Below the pieces are notes generated by a model, which saw only the letters and a program-made list of their open reading frames with translations, was not told the origin of the DNA and made no database searches. A program made the position numbers and the translations under genes. A stretch of 64,000 bases of DNA from Phytophthora quininea (lineage: Eukaryota; Oomycota; Peronosporomycetes; Peronosporales; Peronosporaceae): positions 1,207,500-1,271,499 of the forward strand of contig JAAVTG010000075.1 in assembly GCA_011947345.1 (NCBI GenBank), in the 5' to 3' direction. Below are positions 33,427-45,946 of the stretch, piece after piece (the first letter of the stretch is position 1; the number at the start of each line of letters is the position of its first letter).

Positions 33427-34903
33427 TTACATGACTGGAGCAGCATTATCTTGTTTCTGGTCGTCAAGATTGTACCACGTTGGGTTGTACGAGCATTGGA
33501 CGTCGGGGTTAATGTTCTCTACGCCGACCCGCAGCTCGTATGGCAGTGCGCTCAAATGCTCCTCTGTCATATAATCCAAATGCTGGTGCAGCACTTGCAT
33601 GGCGAGAATCAAAAGTGTAGAGGGCTGGTGCGTCATCGAGTAGCGGAATACGTCGTTGTTACGCTCCACGCCGTTCGACCCACCAAACACGAAGATCTGG
33701 TCGTTGTGCACCACACTGGTGTGGAAATCGCGAGCATCAGGCTGAAAGCCATCTTCGTGGTAATAAATACGCCATTGGCCAGTCGACAGATCCAGCTCAC
33801 TCAGCTCATTTTGTCGCGAACCAGAGTCGTCACGTCCTCCGAACATGATTAGTCTGTTCGAGTTGCTGGACAACTGCGTAATGGTGTGCGCAATGCGCGA
33901 CTTGGGCACGTCGCCACCGCATTCAACTTCGTGCCATTCGAGCGTGTCCACATCCAAGTAGTACGTATCAATGGGGCCCTTGGGAGGGTCGTACAATCCG
34001 CCGCCGATGACGTAGAGGCGATTCTCGATTGTGGCCACTTGGTGCTTGTACCGGGGACTAGGGCGCTTGCCGGTGGTCTCCTCCTTCGTCCAAACCTTCG
34101 TCACTTCATCAAAGACGTACAGATCGTTCACGTATACGTGCCCCGAGGTGCCGCCAAAGAGGTAGAGCTTGTTGTTGATAGCGCAGAGGCTTTGCCCATA
34201 TCCCGGCGGCGGTTGCGCCCCTCCGCCTCCACAATGGTCCAGTTCTTATCCTGAATGCTGAACTGTAGCAGCTTGCCCATGTTGGTTTGTCCCCAGTGCG
34301 GGCCCGAGCCACCAAACAAGTACATCTTCGTTTGTCTGTCGAAGTGCACCAGGCGTGCGATGCGCGGCCATCTATAACAGTCACAATGAAATCGCAGATC
34401 GTATGTCAGTAAGAAAAAAACATCGCGGCTACCGAAGCGAGAACAGCTCGTCCGTACCAGGAGAAATTCCGTTGGAGGTCTCAATGTGCACCCAGTGGTG
34501 GCGAACCAAATCGAACGCGTAGATATCATTGTGGCAGTTGCCGTCGTTGTAGCCGCCGAACACGTACATCATGTCTCCAACTGCAGAGGGAGCGAAGCGT
34601 TAGACGACCCGACAGCATCAACAGCAGCAGCAGGAAGAGTCAAAACACGTACCAACAAGAGACGAGTGGCCACTGCGGACAGGTGGCCGGTGGCCCGACG
34701 TCGCAATCTTGGTCCAGTTGGACGGCACATGGTCTGCGGAGGACACAGTGAGCGTCGTCTCTAGAGCAGGAAGAACGGGGCTGCCCTCACTCACCTAGAT
34801 CGTCCTCTTCGTACGAGAGCTCCGAGCCGAAGCCGAAGCGTCGCGCAATGGGCGAGTTGGACCAGCGCGGGCTGCGCAGCAGCTTGAACAGGTCGTCGAA
34901 CAT
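33427..34903 (-). CDS. Kelch-repeat beta-propeller protein
   Basis: Four exons on the minus strand (34795-34903, 34653-34733, 34433-34580 and 33427-34371); about 427 residues. Kelch signatures recur: MMYVFGGYNDGN, KMYLFGGSGPHW, KLYLFGGTSGHVYVNDLYVFD, RLYVIGGGLYDPP, RLIMFGGRDDSG and QIFVFGGSNGVE. Each has the YxFGG core and a following Tyr/Trp, giving about six blades. The C-terminal about 60 residues (LPYELRVGVENINPDVQC) may be a helical extension after the propeller. Exon 4 needs one more G at plus-strand CCCC 34218-34221. No BTB, F-box or other partner domain is seen, so the binding partner is unknown. It is convergent with DMC1 (93 bp). Confidence 0.85.
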
Positions 34904-35857
34904 GAGTCTTCTTCGAGCGGCAGGTCGGTCGGACGGCGCGGACGTGCGAGCAGGAGCCGGCAAGTTCGAGTCTGGCGAGCGCTCGCGAGCGATCGTTTCT
35001 CGTTGCTTCTATCGGATCTACCGAACGTATTGTATTTTTAGCAGCCAGGGCGAGCTGTACGTCGCATCGTTGAAGAAGAGCGGTTTCTCGACTATACTTG
35101 GACCAAGTGACGTTCTTACTCGTGCAGCGGGGCGGACCATCTCCGCCGACACTGCTAAACCGGGCAGCAACGCGCTTTACATAGCTGCGTTCTCCTCGCC
35201 GATTAGCTATCTAGCGGCAGCGGTGCCATTGCTGCTGAGGCATGTTCACAGCGCCGAACGGCCGTCCATTGTTTTGGTGACCGTGCTTCACCAAAACGGC
35301 CAGGGTATCTTGAACCGGCGCTCGTATCTCCTGTAGACGACTGCAACGGTTGCCCGTGGGCAAGCACTGCTCGCCAAGCAGCGCGCGGCGCCGACGGCGC
35401 GTGCGCACACAACTGCACGACCTGACGTACCCGCAACGAGGCGATGCCGCGTCGGCCTATCCCCATCCTTCAGCCTCTTCCAGCTTGGACAAGGCACCCC
35501 TTTGCGGCTGTTCGAGCCGTCAGCACTCCTGGCGGCGACGATAGCCGCAAATGGGAGAAGTCGCCGTCCTACTGAGCAGCAGAAAGACGAGTCGGCAAAG
35601 CCCGACGAAGTGCTGGCAAAAGAGCGACAGTGCGGAGAAGCACGGCCGTCTTGGTTTCCAGCAGACGTGTGTAAGGGAGTACGTACAACACACTGCGCAA
35701 ACCAGAACAGACTCGCTGTTCCTCGCACAACAATTCGTCGCTAGAACTTGTCGAGCGTGGTGTGGCTTCATCGCGTTGACCAGCACGTTGAGCGGCGAGT
35801 TGAAGTTGCATGAAGTATGACGTATCATAGTGCGGCTCAACTCGGACGGTCAGATCG
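34904..35857. other. Intergenic region with unresolved small ORFs
   Basis: A 954-bp stretch between two divergent genes. On the plus strand, an open stretch from about 35337 (LSPSFSLFQLGQGTPLRLF, then LLAATIAANG) could splice at a GTAAGG donor near 35671 to a short exon ending at 35820 (LFLAQQFVARTCRAW). This would give a small Ala/Lys-rich protein, but I do not recognise it and no clear start codon fits. Antisense ORFs in the same place are no better. Treat as promoter sequence plus a possible small gene. Confidence 0.25.
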
Positions 35858-36751
35858 ATGGCGCCGCAGGGCAAGTCGCAGCGCAAGCGGCTGCAGCGGC
35901 AGCTCGAGTTCTACCTCAGCGAGAGCAACCTTCGCCAGGACAAGTTTCTGCAGCAGGCGATGGACGAGCAGGGCTTTGTGCCGGCGCGCGTGTTCCTCTC
36001 GTTCAACAAGTGCGTAGGCGGCATTGACTCGCGCTCGCTACCGTCGCTGACATCTCTCCCGTATGGACTCGATAGGCTGAAAGCGCTCAAGGCGACAGAG
36101 CGGATGATTCTGGACGAAGGGGAAAAGTCTGCATCCATCCGCGTGGACCGCGCGCGCGTGCATTGCTCCAAAAGTTCTGCCATCCTGGGAACAAGACGAC
36201 TTGGCGGGTGCGTTGCACTGTAGCTGGTGCGAATGACAGTGTTCTGACGTCTTCATTATTATTATCCCCCCACGCCAGTAGATGCCCGGGTCATTTACAT
36301 CGACAGCTTCAGCGCCGATGACGACCACGACTCGCTGCGTCGGACCTTCTCCAAGTTTGGCAAGGTGAACCTGGTGAGCTTACCGCGATTTCCGCAAAGC
36401 AAGAAATTCAAGGGCTTTGGATTCGTCGAGTTTGCGCAGCAGAGCGCAGCGAACCAAGCCGTTAATGCCTTAAATTCCACCGCAGTTGAGCTGCGCGGAA
36501 TCCGTGTCATGAGCAAAGCAAGGTGGCTGCAAATGAAGGAGCAGCTGAAGGAAAAATTATCCACTCCTTCTGTTGCTGAAAACAGCCAAATTATCGGGGA
36601 AGATGGCAGTAATCCCACCACAGAAGCACGCGCCGGCGACAAGAAAAGGAAAAGACGACGTCGAAACCCGCCAGCTGACCACATTCACTTTGGTGAAAAT
36701 GAAGTCGAGGAAGAACCCCGCAGCTGGGAAATGACAAAAAGCAAAAACTAG
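35858..36751 (+). CDS. La-related RNA-binding protein (LARP7-like)
   Basis: Three exons (35858-36009, 36076-36207, 36279-36751), about 250 residues. An N-terminal La motif (RQLEFYLSESNLRQDKFLQQ, GFVPARVFLSFNKLKALK) is followed by an RRM (RVIYIDSFSADDDHDSL, FGKVNLVSLPRF, KGFGFVEFAQQSAANQAV). Then come a LxxxKARWLxMKEQLK helix and a basic tail (KKRKRRRRNPPADHIHFG). La-module proteins bind the 3' ends of polymerase III RNAs; LARP7 members bind 7SK-type or telomerase RNA. The frame changes once in exon 2 within the CGCGCGCG stretch near 36150; beyond it the text APKVLPSWEQDDLAVDARV joins correctly to exon 3. The xRRM that marks full-length LARP7 is not seen, so the exact subfamily is uncertain. 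Confidence 0.75.
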
Positions 36752-36775
36752 CCGGAAACGAAGCGTGAGATTGAT

Positions 36776-39049
36776 TTAAATCCGATACGCCGCTGGATCA
36801 ATGTGCTCGAGGTCGTACAAGTGGGCGATCCGCTTCATCATTTCTTTTCGGTTCTTGCTTGTGGCATTGTCGTAGAGAAGATCGTAGAGCGAGCTGAGGT
36901 TGAAGACGACGACGCCGTTGAGAAAGCGCTGGGGTTGGATCGGATCATTCGCTCAAGTGCAGCCACGGCTGCCTTTACGTCACAACAGTAAAGCGCGCAA
37001 ATGGCATAGTTGTTGACGGCGGAGCAAATGAGGTCCTCTTCCAAAAGAACTCAACGTCCGAGTCCTCCACGGTCGCTGCTTGGGTGGATTGCACGTACAA
37101 GATGGAGTCGAACGCGCTCAACGCTTCTTGCAGCTTGTTTTGTGCAAAAAGCAGCAGACCATCGTTCAGTAGCAGGCGTGATTCCAGCTGACCTACCACC
37201 TTCGAATTATTGGCCGCTTCGCTAGTGTTGTACTGGTTGGTGTGGAAGCGAGCAGCCTCAAACAGCTTCTCAGCCGCCGCAAGATTACCCATCTGCAGAT
37301 GAATACGCCCGACTCGAGACAGCACAACAACTTTTTCTGGACCACTCTCATTTCTCACCTTCTCAAGCACGTAATATCCGTCAGACACTATGAAAGCACA
37401 CCACTACTACAGATCAACGTACATCAATTTGAGAGCAGATGCGCAGCGCCAACATGAATTTTGCTGGTGCACAAGGTGGTTCGCAAGAGCAAACTGAGCA
37501 ATTCTTAACCACCGCGATGCCACGTTTTGGTCTACACCCAGCCGTGTCACTGTCTCCTTCTGTTGGATCGCGCTCCGCAGCCAGGTAATTAAGTGAAACA
37601 ACTGCTTCTCGTGGTCTGTTGATTTCCCTTTGCATTTCCAAAGCAGTGCCTGCAACAGTCGTAGACGAATTGGCACGAAAGGATTTCCGCCGCCAGCACA
37701 AGATATTTCGTTCACGTTTCCGATTTGATCCAGCACGCTCGCAGCGTTGTCATAGTGGCCTTCCTTGATAAGACCAGCAAGCCACCACGATTTAATTTCG
37801 AGAGTGACGTTGGCATCTTTCGATGGAGTTTGCAGCATCGACAGCGCTTTCTTGGTTAATGATTTCCAGCGTTTCTGCGCGTACAAGCCTTCAAGCTTGC
37901 AATCGTATCCGGAATGTCTGCAAGAAGAAGCTTGCTAGCGGGTGGGGTCGCATTCTGGGCGCCGGCGAACCGTTCATCAATCGGCATCTTCAAAAACTCG
38001 TCAACTAGCTCGTCCGGCGGCGGTGCTTCAAGCGTAATTGGAGGGGAGCTGGGGGCGGAGTCGTCACCGGAGAGGGCACGGATCGTGCCGGGGACAGCGA
38101 CCTTCGCGAGTCAGACCCCTGACGCTGGCGATGATCGGAAGGACTGCGATCGAGAATTGTCTCCGTATCCCAAAAGGGTGCAGCAGGAGGTGGCGGCTGT
38201 CCAAACGGCCGCTGTTGCTGCTGCTGATGTTGGTAGGGATTATACTGTTGGGTTTGGCGAGGTTGGGCCAGCGGGGTTGCTGAGGCCTTCCGGGAGGGGT
38301 CCTTGCGAGTGGCCTAGGGACGAATGCCGAGATAGCTGGGGCGCTCCGTCTTCGGATACTGCTCTCTTTCTGGGCTTCCGAATAGGTTTTCGTAGGCGTT
38401 CCGTTGGTGTGGTTGCCCCGGTGCAGACGCTGGGCCAAACAAGCTTTCGACAGAGCCATGGTCCTTGGGCTTTGGGATGTCGTTCTGCGCCTGTTGCATC
38501 TGGAACGGTGGCGCTGGGCCTGACGGACTACCAAAAGGGTCAGTAGTCGATCCATACCGATGGGGCTGAGATGTCGATACTGCAGGCGTAGCTTGTCCGA
38601 ACAAATCATTGGGTGGTTGAGAAATTGGTGCTGCTTGGCCGAATAGATCGCTGGCAGACTGCGGCTGGACGACAGTCGGTGGGGCGTCGAGCGACATGCT
38701 TCCCGACAAATGCCTCTGGGGCACAAGCGGGGTGGACAGCTGCGTTGGCGCCCCACGGATAGCTTGTCCTAGACGGCAAAGTAGTGCGTCGCATTAAATA
38801 CTTCGAGTGCTTGAAGCTCTCCTGTACAGCACGCAACGCACCTGGAAACTGGCCGGCGGCGCTTCCGAGACCCGGTCGAACCTGATTCACTGTTGCTACA
38901 GGGCTACGTCACATCGACCATTAGAATGCGCTGGGTAAGCTACAAAGAGAGACGAAGGAGACGCCTACCCTGAGGCAAAGGGGAAGCCCTGGCAGCCGCG
39001 GGGCCATTGCTCGTGGCGAACGAGTCTTGCTGCGGGGCGGCTGCGCCAT
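36776..39049 (-). CDS. TRAPPC12-like TPR protein with N-terminal DLFG/DPFG repeats
   Basis: The C-terminal part carries TPR-type helices: KRWKSLTKKALSMLQTPSK, SWWLAGLIKEGHYDNAASVL, VVVLSRVGRIHLQMGNLAAA, LLFAQNKLQEALSAFDSIL and AVNNYAICALYCCDVKAAV. It ends NLSSLYDLLYDNATSKNRKE, as in TRAPPC12, a subunit of TRAPP III in ER-Golgi transport and autophagy. A VDEFLKMPIDERF motif precedes the TPRs. The N-terminus is Pro/Gln/Ser-rich and repeats short motifs (SDLFGQAAP, NDLFGQATP, TDPFGSPSG, ESLFGPASA, ENLFGSPE) resembling adaptor-binding DPF/DLF motifs. Two short introns lie near 38770-38840 and 38900-38970. Frames shift at least four times; the one at 36924-36926 (TTT on the minus strand) is a clear one-base loss. 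The stop lies 24 bp from the LARP7 stop. Confidence 0.7.
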
Positions 39050-41683
39050 TTTCGCCGACGCTCACTTTCTGAATGGGTTAAACTAGGATTTAGAACTTTC
39101 CAAAAAGCTCGCCAAGAAAGAAGATCAAGGTGACGCGACACGAAGAAGCCCCTACTGGGAGTCTATCACCCCACTCTTTCGGATGGCCCGAGTGCTGCGC
39201 TAAGACCAAGTCGTGGTGTACACGCAAGAGTACTTCTGACTGCGCCCGGATCATCGTCCATATGAAGGCGGAACACAGACAAAGATGCAAAATCGGCGCC
39301 ACCACTAGGGCCGTCGGAGCCAGCAGCACGTTCTACTGTACAGCGAGAAGGACGGTGTTATCGAGGAGCACAGCGCTATCAATGAAAGAGTGCCTTTCGC
39401 GGGTGCAGACCAGGAAATCATCCAGCGGATCGATAACAAAAACGATGCTGAGACTGGCCGACGCTGTAAATCGAGAAGCACTTGGAGCCCCGATGTTGGC
39501 CCGCAGCCCTGTTGATCGCGATCGGGTGAAATTTCTGTTGGTGTTGGGGTTAAGATGTTCAGATTGATATGTAGCGTGTGCCTTGGATCTAGTGCAAGTG
39601 CTCTGAAGTCGACGGTGTCTTTTTTCCAAAATCGGTAGTCTGAACGGGGCGAAGAAGCCATTCCGAAACTACAGCTCCGAGAGCATGCAGCTGATCGACG
39701 ACCCAGTTGCGAACGACGCGGTGCCAATGTTTGGAAGCGTAAGGGACAGGCATATATCAAATGCTGGTCGAGGCTGAGCAGTGGAAGAAGAACCCTGGAC
39801 AAGATCAAGATGCACAAAGGGGCAAATACTGCATGGACAAGCCAACGTCGACGAGTTGGTTATAGGAGTACAGGTAAGGTACCAGCGCTGCTAGCGAAGC
39901 ACTGCTAGCTTTTTGCAGGTACCTATCGCCGCCGATTTTTGTTTACCGGTACCATGAACACCAACAATGTTTTATTTTCCTGAAGTTCGGCTGGATCATG
40001 TCGCCTGTGCATGCGTGGATATGCGTGCTCAGACAGCCGGGTCGTGGGTGTGATGCCCGTCGCGAGAGCAAACTGTGCTACGAGGTCTGCAACAACAGGA
40101 CATTGGCAGGGATCGCCATCAGGTGGCGGTCAACCAGACGCAGTGGTGAAATTCGACATCGCTATGATACAAGAGAGCAGTTTGAGTGCGTTATGTTTTG
40201 GAGAGCAATGGCCAAGATGAAGAAGAAGAACGCTGGGACGAAGAACTCATGCCACTCACGGGTGAAACAAAGCGAAGGGTTAACAGTCACGGTTATGCCG
40301 ATTCATATTCGGCGGATTAAAGCCTGTTGTTATTTGCTGGGGGGTTGCCTGGCGCTGGTAAAGATTCCTCCGGCGTGGGTGATTGAAGAGCGAAGTAAAG
40401 TTTGGATCTCTGAAGTTTGCGCAGGGCTGCAGGAAAGTGGGCTACTTAAAATGGCTGCAGTACCATGGTCCGAGGGAAAGACGTTTTCTGAGGAACAGTC
40501 GGACGCGAATGTTCCCGCCCAGTGCAATTAGAGGCGTTCACGTCATATTGAAAAGCTCCGATGCGCCGGCCCTCGACACACACCCGGTACTACGATCTCC
40601 ACGAACCTGTGCGGACCATCGAGTTTCGTGACTCGACAGCAGAAAGCAATCTCCAACTGGACTTCGGTTCGTTCGGGAGCAAGACTTGCTGCAAAATCCA
40701 CCAACCGGTCAAATGTTTTCACAAAGGAAGCTGCAACTACAACCACCACATCCTGGCGCCCGTTGCAGTTTGCTAAACTTCAAACACTCTGGACGCGCCA
40801 ACGTCGCTGCAGGCAACACGCCATGGTCGTGGCGAAGCTGGATCGGACTTGGACGCGTGTTCCCTGGCTGGCATGCAGTGCATAAACGAAGGTTGCCGTC
40901 ATGCTCGCTTGAATCTTCAAGCGCCGCGATCTGCTCCGTGCGCCAATGCATGGTGCTGAAACCCAGCCGTCCGCCGGTCCAGGCCGCACGACTGGCTCAG
41001 CTGAGGAGCGCATAGCCCGCGCAATGCAAGGCCAACTGCAACTGCAAGCTCTGCTTTTAACGACCCGTCTATTGTTTTCACCATCGCGGGAGGCACCTGC
41101 AACCAGACATTGGACGCGACGAGGCAAAAAGACCCAGGGTCTTGCTGTGGTCGTCGATTTGAAGATCGCGACCAACTTGCAGTTCCCGCCACGCCTGTGC
41201 CGTGACGAGCCAGTGATGAGCAAAAGTCCGGTGCTTTGCCATCGTCTTCCGGTGCTTTGGCCCAATGATTGCTAGCAATTGCTTCGACTCGCCTTTCCAA
41301 CGTCCGATGCTCCTGACGAAGACGCAGTGGTCTCCTTGCATTGAGCAGGAGATGCAGTCACCACGGTGAAACGAACGTGACGACGAACTACTGGTGCATC
41401 CGGCGGAGACTACGAGGCAAACAGTGACCAAATGCGGATGCAATCTCCTTGTGTACGGAGCGGATATGTACAAGTGCGCCTCGTCGCATTGACGCAAGCC
41501 TTTTATGCCCGTTTAGCGCTTGAACATGGGGAGCTTGAAGTGTGGACCTTGCACAGCTGGACGAGCTCTGCTCTCCAGCAGTGCCCTCGAGTCCGTGCCG
41601 TCCCTGGAATCCACACAACCAAATTTGCTTGGCGACCGCCAAGCCGACCAAAAACACACTCGACTCAGTCCGATAACTTCGCC
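39050..41683. other. 2.6-kb stretch with only broken open frames
   Basis: No continuous gene can be read, yet short runs look protein-like. Examples on the plus strand are EKDGVIEEHSAINERVPFAG near 39350, EEEERWDEELMPLTGETKRR near 40215, and LLLFAGGLPGAGK near 40330, which resembles a P-loop. They sit in different frames with stops between them. This could be a decayed gene or a real gene hidden by many base errors and introns. The last part contains the FGAM synthase promoter. I do not recognise a family. Confidence 0.3.
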
Positions 41684-44600
41684 ATGACTTCGTCGCGTGT
41701 GCAATCGTCGCCGAAGGTCGGCAAGAGCCCAAACGCGCCAAAGCGACAGGAACAGCCACTGCGACGCTTTTATCGTACTCCAGCACTCACGGACCAAGCC
41801 AACCGCACATTGCTTCGGTACCTGCGAAGCCACCTGGACGTTTGCGGGGTGACCATTGAAGAGCTGCAGACCGAGTACTGCTTCTACGTCGAGACCAATG
41901 CACATGTCAACGGTCTGGATGCCTACGATGAGAAAGCACTCCACTGGTTGCTAAGCGAGACATTCGAGAAAGAGCTCACCCGTCCAGAAGAGTCGTTCCT
42001 GTCAAAGCAGAGCGATCTCGAGGTGCTTGTGGAGATTGGGCCACGATTGAACTTCTCCACGACACCCTGGTCCAGCAACGTCGTGGCAATTTGTCACGGC
42101 AGCGGAATCACAGCAGTCGCACGCCTTGAACGTGCTACCCGCTACCGCGTGCGCTACACTTCCGCCGAGCCCGGAGCGGGGAGGCGCTGAAGCGAGCACT
42201 CTTGAACCACGAGTGCGACCGGATGACACAGCAAGTCTACGAGAAGCCACTTTCTAGCTTCTGGCACCACGAAACTCCAGAACCGGTGCGTCACGTGCCT
42301 GTTTTGGAGCGTGGCCTCGACGCTTTGGAGGAGTTCAACGAGGAGGCTGGTCTCGGTCTTGACGATGCCGACCTTCAGTATTACTTGAACCTGTTCAAGG
42401 AGAAGCTACGCCGCAACCCCACAGATGTTGAGTGCTTTGACTTGGCGCAAAGCAACTCGGAGCACTCTCGCCACCGGTTTTTCAACGGTAAGCTCGTGGT
42501 CGACGGGAGGAAATGCCACAGACTCTGCTCGAGATGGTAAAAGGTACCCTTACGGATAATGCTAAGCAAAACAGTGTGATCGCCTTCCACGACAACTCGT
42601 CTGCGATCAAGGGAACCAACATTACGGCTCTGGTGCCAGCCACCCCAGGTGAGCCCTCGGCGGTTCAAGAACGTAGTCTCGAGAGCCACCTCCTGCTGAC
42701 AGCCGAGACACACAACTTCCCATCGGGGTAGCTCCTTTCCCCGGAGCGGAGACTGGAGCCGGTGGCCGCATTCGGGACATGCAAGCCACTGGCCGTGGTG
42801 CCAACGTCATTGCCGGAATCAATGCATACTCGGTGGGTAACCTCAACCTCGAAGGCTACAAGCTGCCTTGGGAGGATGATAACTTGGAGTATCCGCCCAA
42901 CCTTGCCCACCCGCGAGATGTTCTTGTGCAGGCGTCGAATGGAGCTTCCGACTACGCGAACAAATTCGGCGAGGCGGTGGTGATGGGCTTTGCGCGCTCG
43001 TTCGGTATGGTGCTGCCCCACGGCGAGCGCCGCGAGTACGTGAAACCGATCATGTTCTCGGCAGGCCTGGGCCAGCTTGATAATCGTCACTGCGAGAAGG
43101 GTATCCCGGAGAACGGAATGGTGATTGTAAAAGTCGGCGGACCTTGCTACCGCATTGGCGTGGGCGGCGCCGCAGCTTCGAGTCGTGCCCAGTCCGCTAA
43201 AACGGCCGAGTTGGATTTCAATGCCGTCCAGCGTGGCGACGCGGAGATGGAGTGCAAGTTGAACAAAGTGATTCGAGCGTGCTGCGACCTGGGTGAGGAC
43301 AACCCCATCGTGTCTATCCACGATCAAGGCGCTGGCGGCAACGGCAACGTACTCAAGGAAATCGTTCACGTACCAAACTCAAAGCCGGGGATGCCAACCG
43401 TGGTGGTGCACGATACGAGCTGCGCAACATCAACGTTGGCGACGAAACGCTGTCCGTGCTGGAGCTGTGGGGAGCGGAATACCAAGAGAACAATGCGGTT
43501 CTACTGCGCCCGCAACACTTGGGCCTCTTCCACAAGATCTGCCTTCGCGAGAATTGCCCCTTCACTTTAATGGGCCAAGTCACTGGCGATGGCCGCGTGG
43601 TTCTTCACGACTCTCGAGACGGCTCAACACCATTCGACCTCGATCTCGACCAGGTTCTTGGTGATTTGCCACAGAAGACGTTCAAGGACACCAAGGTGAT
43701 GAAGTCAATGCCCGAGCTGTTGCTCCCCATGACATTACCCTCCATGACGCTCTCAACCGTGTCCTGCGCCTTGTATCTGTCGGCTCGAAGCGTTTCCTGA
43801 CGACCAAGGTTGATCGCAGTGTGACTGGCCTTATTGCACAGCAGCAGACAGTTGGGCCATTGCAGCTACCACTAGCCAATTGTGCCGTAGTGGCACAGTC
43901 GCACCTTCCCAACCAGAATGGCAAGTTTGCTGGTGTCGTTAGTGCCTGCGGCGAACAGCCAGTAAAGGGCCTGTTGAGCCCCAGCGCCATGGCTCGACTT
44001 ACAGTTGGAGAATCTCTGACAAACATCGTTTGGGCCGGCCTTGGGGGTCGTGGTCTTGACGATTGCAAATGCTCGGCCAACTGGATGTGGGCGGCTAAAC
44101 TTCCGCACGAAGCCGCACGCATGTACGAGTGTTGCGAAGCCATGACCGAGTTTATGAAGGAGGTGGGCGTGGCTGTGGATGGCGGCAAGGACTCGCTGTC
44201 CATGGTTGCCAAGGTCAACAATAATGATGTCAAGGCGCCTGGCACGCTTGTGATCACGATGTACGCACCGACGGACGATGTTGAACAAAGGTGACACCCG
44301 ACCTTAAGCCGCACGCTGCTGGTAGCCTCCTCTATTACGTGGACATCGGCAAGGGAAAATACCGTCTGGGCGGTTCCGCGTTGGCTCAAGTGTACAACCA
44401 GGTGGGCAACGAAACCCCAGACGTGGAGAACCCAGCGCTATTTAAGAATGCTTTCAACGCGATCCAAGCGAGCATCAAGGCTGGCTATCTTTTGGCTGGC
44501 CATGACCGCAGCGATGGTGGACTCATTGTGACCCTGCTTGAGATGGCATTCGCTGGCAACTGCGGTCTGGATATTGACATTCCTTTCCAGTCTTGCAAGA

Positions 44601-45811
44601 CACCAGCACCGAAGGACGTGATTCAAGTGCTTTTTGCGGAGGAGCTGGGCTTCGTATTCCAGGTCGCTACAGGACAACATGCCGACGGGGTGGAAAACAT
44701 CTTTAAGGAGCTGAACGTGCCACTGGTGAAACTGGGCAACGTGGTGGCCAATGGCGACATCAGAGTGAGTGTGAACGGAGTACGCGTGTTGGATGAAGAA
44801 ATGGTCGAACTGCGGGACGTGTGGGAAGCCACAAGTTTCGAGCTGGAGAAGCGCCAATGCAACCCCGACTGCGTAGCGCAAGAACAGCAATCACTGCGCA
44901 CCCGTACAGCCCCTGCATGGAAGGTGACTTTCGAACCAAAGGTGACTCCCGAGCGCCAGATCAGTAGTCGTGGCCAACACCGAGTGGCTGTGCTCCGCGA
45001 AGAAGGCAGCAACGGCGAGCGTGAGATGATGGCCGCGTTTCACCACGCTGGCTTTGAGGTGTGGGATGTTGCTATGTCGGACTTGATCAACGGGCGAGTG
45101 GTGCTGGATGAGCGGTTCCGCGGCGTTGCATTCTCCGGTGGCTTTGCATTCGCAGATGTACTCGGATCGGCGAAGGGCTGGGCAGCCGCGGTGAAATACC
45201 ACAGCAACGTGAAGAAGCAGTTTGCAGCATTTAGAGCTCGCGACGACACGTTTGGCTTCGGCGCGTGCAATGGCTGCCAGTTCATGACACTGTTGGGCTG
45301 GGTGGACCATCCGCAGGCCAAGGCACTTGAGGCAGAAACAAGGACGTCACCTTCTCCACGCTTCGTTCACAATATGTCGGGCCGCTGCGAGTCGCGCTTC
45401 GTATCGGTGCAAATTCAGGAGTCCAACGCTGTAATGCTGCGCGGCATGGCAGGCACATCGCTGGGCGTGTGGGTGACACACGGCGAGGGCCGCGCACACT
45501 TCACTCACCCGAGGGTCCAGGAGGAGTACGTATCAAGAGGCCTAGCTGCTATCCGCTACGTGGACGACTACAACCAGCCGACAGAGGCGTACCCGTTCAA
45601 CCCCAACGGCTCGCCGCAGGGAATTGCTGGTCTCGTGTCCAGTGACGGCCGCTTCATGTGCCTGATGCCGCACCCGGAACGCAGTTTCCTCAAGTATCAG
45701 TGGCCATACATGCCCGCCGAGTTCGACGCACTTCCAGTCAGTCCGTGGCTCCAGATCTTCCAGAATGCCAAGACCTTTTGCGAAGGCAGGAAGCGGAAGC
45801 GTGTAGACTAA
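41684..45811 (+). CDS. PFAS: Phosphoribosylformylglycinamidine synthase (FGAM synthase, PurL type)
   Basis: Single-chain, ATP- and glutamine-dependent enzyme of step 4 of de novo purine synthesis; about 1,377 residues as in other eukaryotes. Domains: an N-terminal PurS-like region; a linker with LAQSNSEHSRHRFFNG; AIRS-like domains (LTAETHNFPSGVAPFPGAET, GGRIRDMQATGRG, IVSIHDQGAGGNGN, LELWGAEYQENNA, AVDGGKDSLSM, GHDRSDGGLI); and a C-terminal glutamine amidotransferase (FGFGACNGCQFMTLLGW with the nucleophile Cys, and LMPHPER). The frame breaks six times: GGGG 42178-42181, GGG 42505-42507, GGGG 42725-42728, GGGG 43387-43390, CCCC 43725-43728 and AAA 44287-44289. One added base at each site restores family sequence, so the gene is almost certainly intact in the organism. 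The ATG at 41684 is chosen because purine-synthase homology follows soon after. Confidence 0.95.
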
Positions 45812-45946
45812 GCAGCTTTGTTGATTAAGCCTAAGAAATACGAAATTAATCTGTGCATTCACTGTGTGCTCATGGTTGGTGCTCACCTTCAGCGTTGTAG
45901 GAACTAGGATAGTGGAGTTGCGTTTGGTAGCCCGCTGCACAACCTT

